From Methanosarcinales archaeon (GTDB lineage: Archaea > Halobacteriota > Methanosarcinia > Methanosarcinales > Methanosarcinaceae): a stretch of DNA of 11,519 nucleotides. Below the pieces are notes generated by a model. That model did not search any database. It was not told the origin of the DNA and worked only from the letters and a program-made list of their open reading frames with translations. A program made the position numbers and the translations under genes. The stretch spans positions 1-11,519 of the forward strand of contig JAAXQB010000248.1 of assembly GCA_012329085.1 (NCBI GenBank), read 5' to 3'. Of this stretch, positions 6,264-11,519 are shown in pieces (position 1 is the stretch's first letter; every line of letters begins with the position of its first letter).

Positions 6264-6328
6264 TTTTTATTTTAAACCTTACTCTTCATTTTTTTTATTA
6301 TATCATCTTTTTTTAGTTTGCAAAATCT

Positions 6329-7270
6329 TTATTCCAATTTATTCACAGGTAATCCTCTTATTCTTATAATTAGACTATATAATCCAAGCTCTTCAAATTT
6401 TTTCTCTACTAAATTCTTATCATAATCCTTAAGCAAACATTCTTCTTTGTTAAAGTTTATTGGAACATCACGAATAATTTTAACTAAGGACCTATTAAAA
6501 AACGCTTCTTCTCTATTCTCTTTTATTTTTGTTAAAAGACGTGGACTAATATGAATAGACTCTTTTCTTAGTGAAGGGTCTTTATCTAATTTTAAATATA
6601 AGTTCTCCAAGGTTTTAAATTTTTTAATTAATTTAATAGCTGTTTTTTCCCCAACTCCAAGAATCCCAGGAATATTATCAGAAGGGTCTCCTCTTAATCC
6701 CTTATAATCAATCAATTGTTTTGGCTTAATTTCATATCTTTCTTCTACTGCCTCTTTGTCATATAAAATAATTTCTTTCAACCCCCTCCTTAAAGCATAA
6801 ACTTTAGTATATTCATCAATCAATTGTAAAAGATCTAAATCACTACTAAAAGCAATGCTTTCCACGCAAGAACCTTCATCGCCTTTAAGGCAAGAGCGAC
6901 TATAGTCTGATAATTTTTTACTAATAGTGCCAATAATATCATCTGCTTCAAACCCTGATTTTTCAAAGACAGGGATATTAAAAGCCCTTAATACTTCTTT
7001 TATTTTTGGAATTTGTTCAAAAAGTCCTTTTGGGGTTTTTGCCCTATTTTTTTTATATTCTTTAAATTTTTTGTGGCGAAATGTCGGTCCTGGCAAATCA
7101 AAGGCAGCTGCTATGAAATCAGGATTTAAATCTTCTACTACTTTGAAAAAAGCAAGCAAAAAACCATAAACAACATTAATTAATTCCCCTTTTTTGTTTG
7201 TAAGGGGGGGGATAGAATGATAGGCTCGATGAACCAAAGCATTACTATCAATAATAACAAAACGTTTCAT
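6329..7270 (-). CDS. Stand-alone 5'-3' exonuclease (PolI N-domain type)
   Basis: This FEN-like nuclease of 313 residues matches the N-terminal domain of DNA polymerase I without the polymerase; it would remove RNA primers and 5' flaps. Metal-binding acids are visible: D8 in 'IIDSNALVHRAYHS', D58 in 'AAFDLPGPTFRH', E108, D110 and D111 in 'FEADDIIG', D144 and D146 in 'SSDLDLLQL', D195 and D198 in 'RGDPSDNIPG', followed by the helix-hairpin-helix 'PGILGVGEKTA' (201-211). Residues about 124-136 (SRSCLKGDEGSCV) interrupt the usual short link between the 'EADD' helix and the 'SSDLD' strand; they are encoded by DNA richer in G+C than its surroundings. It ends after 'INKLE'-like residues with no polymerase downstream; the histidine kinase follows after 65 bp. 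No Shine-Dalgarno sequence; the ATG fits the family start. Confidence 0.92.
   Translation of the reverse strand: MKRFVIIDSNALVHRAYHSIPPLTNKKGELINVVYGFLLAFFKVVEDLNPDFIAAAFDLPGPTFRHKKFKEYKKNRAKTPKGLFEQIPKIKEVLRAFNIPVFEKSGFEADDIIGTISKKLSDYSRSCLKGDEGSCVESIAFSSDLDLLQLIDEYTKVYALRRGLKEIILYDKEAVEERYEIKPKQLIDYKGLRGDPSDNIPGILGVGEKTAIKLIKKFKTLENLYLKLDKDPSLRKESIHISPRLLTKIKENREEAFFNRSLVKIIRDVPINFNKEECLLKDYDKNLVEKKFEELGLYSLIIRIRGLPVNKLE
6863..6901. repeat. G+C-rich in-frame insertion in the exonuclease gene
   Basis: This 39-bp stretch is about 51 percent G+C in a gene that is much lower. It contains the perfect 11-bp palindrome GCCTTTAAGGC (6881-6891) and the direct repeat GCAAGA at 6866-6871 and 6890-6895, 24 bp apart. 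It encodes roughly residues 124-136, including two cysteines that both follow serine. The limits come from comparing with the family pattern by eye, so they are approximate. Confidence 0.45.
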
Positions 7271-7377
7271 ATTTAAAAATCAATTGATTAATTATTTAAT
7301 TACGGATTACGAATTGCGAATTAAAAAAAATAAATGTAATCAATTTAGCGACAAATTAGATTATAAAACAACTACTT
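7271..7377. repeat. Intergenic region with 7-bp tandem repeat
   Basis: Between the ruvB stop and the exonuclease ATG lie the tandem 7-mers ATTACGG (7299-7305), ATTACGA (7306-7312) and ATTGCGA (7313-7319), plus a partial fourth. The outer bases (TTTAATTACG against CGAATTAAA) can also pair with one bulge. A 12-bp palindrome AATCAATTGATT (7278-7289) lies 7 bp before the exonuclease ATG. A TATAAT on the minus strand (7360-7365) has only a weak TTGTTG at 15 bp spacing, so a promoter is possible but not firm. Confidence 0.5.
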
Positions 7378-8409
7378 CTACAACAAAGAGTTCTTACTCT
7401 TTTTGTTTAAATGTTGATATGCTAATTCAGTTACTGTCCTTCCTCTCGGAGTTCTGTTTATAAACCCTATCTGAAGAAGATAAGGCTCATAAATATCCAA
7501 GATAGTACTAATTTCTTCAGAGATGCTAGCTGCTAAAGCTTGAAGCCCTACTGGTCCTCCATTAAATTTTTCAATAATCGCTATCAACACTCTTCTGTCT
7601 GATAGCTCAAGCCCTTTCTCATCAATTTCTAAAAACTTAAGCGCTTTTTTAGTGATAAAAGATGTTATGATTCCATCGCCTTCAACCTCAGCGAAATCTC
7701 TGACCCTCCTTAAAAGTCGATTAACAACTCTCGGAGTGAAACGAGAGCGTTGAGCAATTATTTTAACAGCCTCTGGCTCGATTTCTATCCCCAAAAGTTT
7801 TGCTGACCGTTTAATAATTTTTTCAATATCTTTTAGTTCATAAAAATTAAGTTGGAAAATGCCTCCAAAACGATTCCTTAAAGGAGGGCTCAACATCGCT
7901 AAACGAGTAGTCGCTCCAACCAAAGTAAAACAAGAAAGTTTAAGCTCCATAGTCCTCGCCATTGGCCCCCTTCCCATAATAATATTCAGCTTAAAGTCTT
8001 CCATAGCTGAATAAAGATACTCTTCTACAAATTTATTGAGACGATGAATCTCATCAATAAAGAGAATGTCTCCATCACTTAGATTAGTCAAGATAGCAAT
8101 CAAGTCTCCAGTCCTCTCAATCGCTGGACCAGAAGTTATTCTAATGTTAGAATTCATTTCTTGAGCAATAAGACAAGAAAGAGTCGTTTTCCCAAGTCCT
8201 GTCCCTCCGTAAAGGAGTAAATGATCAGGTGACTGATTCCTTTTTTTAGCCGCTTCTATTATTATCTTTATGTTCTTTTTTACTCTTTTTTGCCCAACAT
8301 AGTCTTGCCATGTTTTAGGACGTAATGTTATATCTAAAACCTTATCTTCTTGTGAAGTACAATTTTCTAAAATATTTTTTTCTGACTTTAAAGCATTGCC
8401 TCTTGACAT
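7378..8409 (-). CDS. ruvB: Holliday junction branch migration ATPase RuvB
   Basis: RuvB is the hexameric AAA+ motor that drives branch migration with RuvA. The 343 residues show '[12 protein letters not shown]' (29-40), Walker A 'GGTGLGKT' (68-75), Walker B 'ILFIDE' (115-120) followed by 'IHRL', sensor 1 'VGATTR' (164-169), the arginine-finger region 'PPLRNRFGG' (175-183), sensor 2 around R227 in '[21 protein letters not shown]' type sequence, and the C-terminal winged helix '[16 protein letters not shown]' (315-330). The P-loop reads GGTGLGKT where most RuvB proteins have GPPGLGKT; the catalytic GKT is intact. It is not next to ruvA. Its first codons contain, on the opposite strand, the -35 box of the non-coding RNA promoter. 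No Shine-Dalgarno sequence is visible. Confidence 0.96.
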   Translation of the reverse strand: MSRGNALKSEKNILENCTSQEDKVLDITLRPKTWQDYVGQKRVKKNIKIIIEAAKKRNQSPDHLLLYGGTGLGKTTLSCLIAQEMNSNIRITSGPAIERTGDLIAILTNLSDGDILFIDEIHRLNKFVEEYLYSAMEDFKLNIIMGRGPMARTMELKLSCFTLVGATTRLAMLSPPLRNRFGGIFQLNFYELKDIEKIIKRSAKLLGIEIEPEAVKIIAQRSRFTPRVVNRLLRRVRDFAEVEGDGIITSFITKKALKFLEIDEKGLELSDRRVLIAIIEKFNGGPVGLQALAASISEEISTILDIYEPYLLQIGFINRTPRGRTVTELAYQHLNKKSKNSLL

Positions 8410-8431
8410 ATCTTATTTTTTATAGTAGGAT
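8403..8431 (+). promoter_or_regulatory. Near-consensus promoter of the 6S-like RNA
   Basis: A perfect TTGACA (8403-8408) and TAGGAT (8426-8431, a 4/6 match) are separated by exactly 17 bp. The predicted start near 8438 falls at the edge of the 20-pair closing stem, which supports the promoter and RNA together. The -35 box overlaps the ruvB start codon on the other strand. Confidence 0.75.
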
Positions 8432-8437
8432 AAAAAA

Positions 8438-8594
8438 TAGAAAACAGCTCCTAAGCTGGGGATATAATCTATTTTGATTTATTGGAATTTCTTTCAGAGG
8501 ATAGCTTGGCCTTGGCGAAACTATTCCTCAAAGAAACTCTACCTCACGACCCCAAGTCTTGAGTATCGTCCTCAGCTTAGGGGCTGTTTTTTTT
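8438..8594 (+). ncRNA. Structured small RNA, 6S-like architecture
   Basis: An RNA of about 157 nt is predicted. Its ends pair over 20 positions (8443-8462 with 8569-8588), with G-U pairs at 8449-8582 and 8459-8572 that would be mismatches on the other strand, so the plus strand is the sense strand. Inside are unpaired sides of 25 nt (8463-8487) and 32 nt (8537-8568), the latter able to form a small ACGA/TCGT hairpin, and an apical stem: TTTCTTT (8488-8494) with AAAGAAA (8530-8536), GAGG (8497-8500) with CCTC (8526-8529), ATAG (8501-8504) with CTAT (8521-8524). Closing stem, large central bubble with a 3'-side hairpin, and apical stem is the plan of 6S RNA, which binds the RNA polymerase holoenzyme. 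The RNA itself is well supported; the 6S identity is an inference from shape and size. Confidence 0.7.
8569..8594 (+). terminator. Rho-independent terminator of the small RNA
   Basis: The 3' strand of the closing stem is followed directly by eight T residues (8587-8594), ending 6 bp before the stop codon of the converging pilB-like gene. On the minus strand the same inverted repeat is followed by TTTTCTATTTTTT, so it may also stop transcripts coming from pilB. Confidence 0.75.
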
Positions 8595-8600
8595 ATAAGA

Positions 8601-9908
8601 CTATTTTTTGGTTACTCTTTCTACTTCTTCTATGGAAGTAATACCTTCAAGTACCTTAATAAAACCATCTTGGCGCATACTAAGCATTCCTTTTTTAGTC
8701 ACCAACTGCTTTAAATCAACAGTAGAAGGAGAGCTTAAAATAAGCTGCTGAACATCATCGTCTATTAAAAAACTTTCAAAAATTCCAGTCCTTCCTTGAT
8801 ATCCTGTATTATTGCACAAAACACAGCCATGAGCTTTCAAAATTTTCAACCCTTTAAAATTTGGTATTTCTATTTTTTTTGATATTCCTTTTAGTTCTCG
8901 CTCTATTTCTCTTAATTCTTTGTCTTTAGGAGCAACAAGCTTTCCACACTTTTTACACACTTTTCTCACTAATCGCTGAGCAATAACCATATTAACTGCT
9001 GGAGCAATTGAAATTGCTCTTGCTCCTAAATCAGTAAATCTAGTTATTGTTCCAGCTGCATCATTTGCATGAATAGTAGTAAAAACCAAATGACCAGTTA
9101 AAGCAGCCTGGAGAGCAATTTTCGCAGTTTCTAAATCTCTAATTTCTCCCACTAAAATCACATCTGGGTCTTGCCTCATTATTGACCTTAGTCCATTGGC
9201 AAAATCATAACCTCTCTCTGGTGCAATTTGAGTTTGAGAAATGCCCTTTAAATGATATTCAATTGGGTCTTCAATAGTAATAATCTTAATCTCTGGACTC
9301 TGAACTCTTTTAAGAAAAGCGTAAAGAGTTGAAGTTTTTCCTGAACCAGTAGGTCCAGTAACAACTATCATCCCGTTAGGTTTCTTAACCTCTTCTTTAA
9401 ACATCTCTAACAAGTCTTTTCTAAGCCCTATTTGTTCTATCTCTTTTAGTCCCGTTGGATTTAAAATTCTGAGAACAATAGATTCTCCATATTCAGAAGG
9501 AATCACTGAAACTCTTATTTCTACTGGAGTTTCTTCAATTAAGACGGAAAAACGACCATCTTGAGACTTATCAGCAATATTAAGCTTAATACCAGCAAGA
9601 AGCTTAACCCGCGAAAGAACAAGCTGATACTCTTCAAAAGAGATAGAAACTACCTCTTGAAGAATTCCATCAATCCTAATCCGAATAATCACTTCCTCTT
9701 TTTGAGTTTCAATATGGATATCCGATGCCTTAAGATTGACAGCTCCTCCTAAAGAAATCTCTAAAAAAGAAGTTATTCCTTGAGCAGTTAAAGCACTAGT
9801 AATATTTCTTCCGAAATCAGCAATTGTCTTAACAGCCTCTATAATATCATTATACCTCTGAGAAGATATTTTAATTTCCCCTGTTATTTTTGATTTAACT
9901 CTGTCCAT
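8601..9908 (-). CDS. Type IV pilus assembly ATPase, PilB/GspE family
   Basis: This hexameric motor powers pilin polymerisation at the cytoplasmic face of the membrane. The 435 residues carry 'LKASDIHIE' and 'IRIDGILQEV' of the N2 domain (59-86), Walker A 'GPTGSGKT' (185-192), the Asp box 'TIEDPIEYH' (211-219), 'MRQDPDVILVGEIRD' with Walker B and E255, the His box 'TGHLVFTTIHAND' (271-283), and two zinc-binding cysteine pairs, C318/C321 and C362/C365, typical of PilB and GspE rather than the retraction ATPase PilT. The protein is over 100 residues shorter than usual PilB because the N-terminal MshEN/N1 domain is missing. It follows the DHH-like gene by 6 bp, so the two form an operon. No Shine-Dalgarno sequence precedes the ATG. 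The family call is secure; pilus versus secretion use cannot be told from one gene. Confidence 0.92.
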   Translation of the reverse strand: MDRVKSKITGEIKISSQRYNDIIEAVKTIADFGRNITSALTAQGITSFLEISLGGAVNLKASDIHIETQKEEVIIRIRIDGILQEVVSISFEEYQLVLSRVKLLAGIKLNIADKSQDGRFSVLIEETPVEIRVSVIPSEYGESIVLRILNPTGLKEIEQIGLRKDLLEMFKEEVKKPNGMIVVTGPTGSGKTSTLYAFLKRVQSPEIKIITIEDPIEYHLKGISQTQIAPERGYDFANGLRSIMRQDPDVILVGEIRDLETAKIALQAALTGHLVFTTIHANDAAGTITRFTDLGARAISIAPAVNMVIAQRLVRKVCKKCGKLVAPKDKELREIERELKGISKKIEIPNFKGLKILKAHGCVLCNNTGYQGRTGIFESFLIDDDVQQLILSSPSTVDLKQLVTKKGMLSMRQDGFIKVLEGITSIEEVERVTKK

Positions 9909-9914
9909 ATTTTT

Positions 9915-11108
9915 TTACTTTTTTGTTATCATTTTTAAATTAAAATTTAATAATTCAAAAATCTTAGCTTGAACTTGTTCAATCTCTTCTTGGATAGAAA
10001 ATAAAATTCCATTACCTTTTACTTTTCCTGAGAACTTGTCTAAAATTTTATTTAACATATCTTTATTTTTAGACCAAAATACTCCTTGAACAATCTTACA
10101 ATCTGAACAAGTCTCCCATAAAAGTAACCAAGAATGAGATGGTAAAATATCTTGTCTCAATCGTTGAATAACAAAAATCAGATCTTTAGGAGTAGATTGA
10201 CTCTCTTCAAAATCCTGGCTACTAAGCGAGGCAAAACAAAAGTTCTGTTCCTTTTGAAATTTAAGCTTTTTAAAGATGCAATCAAATAACCTATCTTCAG
10301 AAGTTTTTCTATTTTGGCCAACTTCTCTTAAAATGTCATTCTCAGTAAAATAAAGTTTTTGAGCAATCTCTTTATAGTCAGCCCCTTTCTCAATTAAAGA
10401 ATTAGCAAAAGCAAAATATTGAGGAGAAATACGAGAGTAGTGAAAGTTCTTGGTTTTCAAAATCAAACCAGCTAAAAGACAAGTAGCAATGTTCTTATCA
10501 ATAATTTCTGGTCCAATCATTTTTATAATCTTTACTAACATCTCAGCCAAAGAAGTATTTGATTCATCTAAGCTAACTTTATTGAAATATTTTTCAAAAT
10601 TATTATTAATAGATTCAGACTTATGGTTTTCAAAAACAATATCTCTATTTCTATAAAATAAAGTTATTTCTTCTGGGTTACTCCTTCCTATTGCTATTAA
10701 AAGAATTGGTTGATTATTTAAGCAAACTTCTTTTCTCAATATTTTTCTTTCAACATTCAACTTGTGACGAATAAGTGAAATGTCCTGATTATTTATGTTG
10801 CCACTTTTAATTGATAAATAAATTTTTAATTGCCTTATATCTTTCTCATAACGCATTTCTGAAATTTCTTTCATATTCATATCAATAGAGACGACTATTT
10901 CTTGCTGAAAAAGAGAAGTAAGAAATTTGATTTTTGAAGGAATTTTATCTACTAAAAGATTTACATTTTTCCCAATTTTCTTTAAACTATAAAAAAGAGC
11001 CAAAGCATTGCTTATACTCTCCTCTTCCCCTATTTTTGAGGGGATAATAAAGATATCTTTTGTTTTTTGAATAAGTTTTTGAGCTAATTGAAATTGATTT
11101 GACATCAT
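9915..11108 (-). CDS. Degenerate DHH-family phosphoesterase-like protein
   Basis: The 397-residue product resembles the NrnA/DHH phosphoesterases, but the catalytic motifs are changed. The first motif, normally DGD ahead of 'A..SALAL', reads E28-E29-E30 before 'SISNALALFYSLKKIGKNV'. The DHH motif aligns with E160-N161-H162 in 'VFENHKSES'. The 'DTG.F' motif reads K218-T219-K220-N221-F222, followed by the expected 'SRISPQYFAFANSLIEKGADYKEIAQKLYF' pattern (split here at about 225-254). The motif II aspartate (around 139-141, 'IAIGRSNPEE') is also lost. Metal binding is therefore unlikely, and a structural or ligand-binding role is inferred. It is the first gene of an operon with the pilus ATPase. 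Two adjacent ATGs (MM) are possible starts. Alignment was done by eye, so the fold call is moderate. Confidence 0.65.
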   Translation of the reverse strand: MMSNQFQLAQKLIQKTKDIFIIPSKIGEEESISNALALFYSLKKIGKNVNLLVDKIPSKIKFLTSLFQQEIVVSIDMNMKEISEMRYEKDIRQLKIYLSIKSGNINNQDISLIRHKLNVERKILRKEVCLNNQPILLIAIGRSNPEEITLFYRNRDIVFENHKSESINNNFEKYFNKVSLDESNTSLAEMLVKIIKMIGPEIIDKNIATCLLAGLILKTKNFHYSRISPQYFAFANSLIEKGADYKEIAQKLYFTENDILREVGQNRKTSEDRLFDCIFKKLKFQKEQNFCFASLSSQDFEESQSTPKDLIFVIQRLRQDILPSHSWLLLWETCSDCKIVQGVFWSKNKDMLNKILDKFSGKVKGNGILFSIQEEIEQVQAKIFELLNFNLKMITKK

Positions 11109-11149
11109 TCATTAATTAAAACTATAATTAAAACTTCTCTCTTATCTTC

Positions 11150-11178
11150 AATTTATCTTATTTATTCTAAATAGTCAA
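11150..11178 (-). promoter_or_regulatory. Promoter for the DHH-like/pilB operon
   Basis: On the minus strand TTGACT (11173-11178) and TAAATT (11150-11155) are separated by 17 bp. The start would be near 11143, about 35 nt before the ATG. The -35 is a 5/6 and the -10 a 4/6 match. It lies in the 78-bp divergent gap shared with the tsaE-like gene. Confidence 0.55.
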
Positions 11179-11186
11179 TTTTAACA

Positions 11187-11390
11187 ATGTATGCAAATAA
11201 TAAAAATAAAGAATCAATGGGCTTAGAAAATTTAACAATTAATTCTTCTGAAACTAAAAAATTAGGAAAACTTTTTAGTCAGGATATTTTAAAATATTCT
11301 TCAAAAAAACAAGCTGTTATAATTGGCCTAGAAGGAAATTTAGGAAGAAAAATTGCCAAAACTTTACACCAAGTTCCCTTTACCTGTTGA
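11187..11390 (+). pseudogene. tsaE: TsaE-like N-terminal fragment, broken at the P-loop
   Basis: TsaE is the ATPase partner of TsaB and TsaD in making the t6A modification of tRNAs that read ANN codons. The fragment opens like the family: 'LTINSSETKKLGKLFSQDI' (about residues 15-33) and 'AVIIGLEGNLG' (43-53), the strand that leads into the P-loop. Where the family has AGKTT or SGKTT the frame reads RKIAKTLHQVPFTC and stops at TGA (11388-11390). The protein is about 67 residues against roughly 140-160 for the family, and has no Walker A lysine or later motifs. Two ATG starts (11187 and 11217) are possible; the second matches family length better. Base composition rises in G+C just after the break. 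A frameshift, a deletion or a misjoined contig end are all possible. Confidence 0.6.
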
Positions 11391-11519
11391 GAATGTCCAA
11401 TGTTTGGTTTTCTGATGGCGGGTTATTCGCTATATATACATCACTTAAAGGACACTAAGCCAGAGGAAGAAATTGGCTCAAAGATGTCTTAGATAAGTAA
11501 AAACAACTTTTTTAGCCTA
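11391..11519. other. Unrecognised DNA after the tsaE break
   Basis: This end piece is richer in G+C than the neighbouring tsaE fragment. No frame on either strand continues TsaE. One plus frame is open from just after the TGA to a TAG near 11490 and reads 'ECPMFGFLMAGYSLY' at its start; another gives 'MSNVWFSDGGLFAIYTSLKGH' -like residues before a TAA. I recognise neither. It may be the edge of a repeat or mobile element, or a contig-end chimera. Confidence 0.3.

Noticed and set aside
6927..7169. Plus-strand open frame opposite the exonuclease
   Set aside because: It is antisense to conserved active-site coding sequence and has no supporting features.
8438..8594. SRP RNA, tmRNA or RNase P RNA as the identity of the small RNA
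   Set aside because: The SRP GGAAGCAGCC-like tetraloop region is absent, and the length is far below that of tmRNA or RNase P.
11388..11390. TGA in tsaE read as glycine or tryptophan (recoded genetic code)
   Set aside because: ruvA ends with TGA in a normal ATGA overlap, no other gene here has an in-frame TGA, and the sequence already departs from TsaE before this codon.

Overview
The window looks like chromosomal DNA from a small, AT-rich bacterial genome, most likely a Patescibacteria/CPR lineage of the Parcubacteria type. This rests on general impressions: strong A/T bias, many starts without a Shine-Dalgarno sequence, lean versions of housekeeping proteins, a stand-alone 5'-3' exonuclease, a free-standing EF-Tu domain-II-like protein, short intergenic palindromes, and a PilB ATPase beside a degenerate DHH-family protein. 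No rRNA, tRNA, CRISPR array or intact insertion sequence is visible. TGA acts as a stop (ruvA), which argues against the TGA-glycine codes of Gracilibacteria and SR1.

Layout, left to right. (1) 1-171: non-coding, with small palindromes and a CTAACGGGGTT word. (2) 172-2524, minus strand: ruvA (Holliday-junction binding) overlaps rtcB (RNA ligase) by 4 bp, followed by the small EF-Tu domain-II-like gene. (3) 2525-2707: a promoter-rich divergent intergenic region with a roughly 100-bp palindrome built of 7-bp units, leading into rpsT (ribosomal protein S20, plus strand). (4) 3036-7270, minus strand: 5'-3' exonuclease, a cytoplasmic PAS histidine kinase, two single-domain CheY-like regulators, and holA (DNA polymerase III delta). 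(5) 7378-8409, minus strand: ruvB. (6) 8403-8594, plus strand: a non-coding RNA of about 157 nt with its own near-consensus promoter, a 20-pair closing stem and a T8 tail, whose shape resembles 6S RNA. (7) 8601-11108, minus strand: a DHH-family-like pseudoenzyme followed 6 bp later by a PilB/GspE-type ATPase. (8) 11187-11519, plus strand: the start of a TsaE-like protein that loses homology exactly at its P-loop, then unrecognised DNA of different composition.

The genes serve DNA recombination and replication (ruvA, ruvB, holA, exonuclease), RNA repair and translation (rtcB, rpsT, EF-like protein, tsaE remnant), a phosphorelay with no DNA-binding output, and type IV pilus assembly. The most unusual items are the 6S-like RNA, the heptad palindrome that would form almost the whole 5' leader of rpsT, in-frame insertions in two replication genes (one carrying two perfect hairpins), and the broken tsaE at the right edge.
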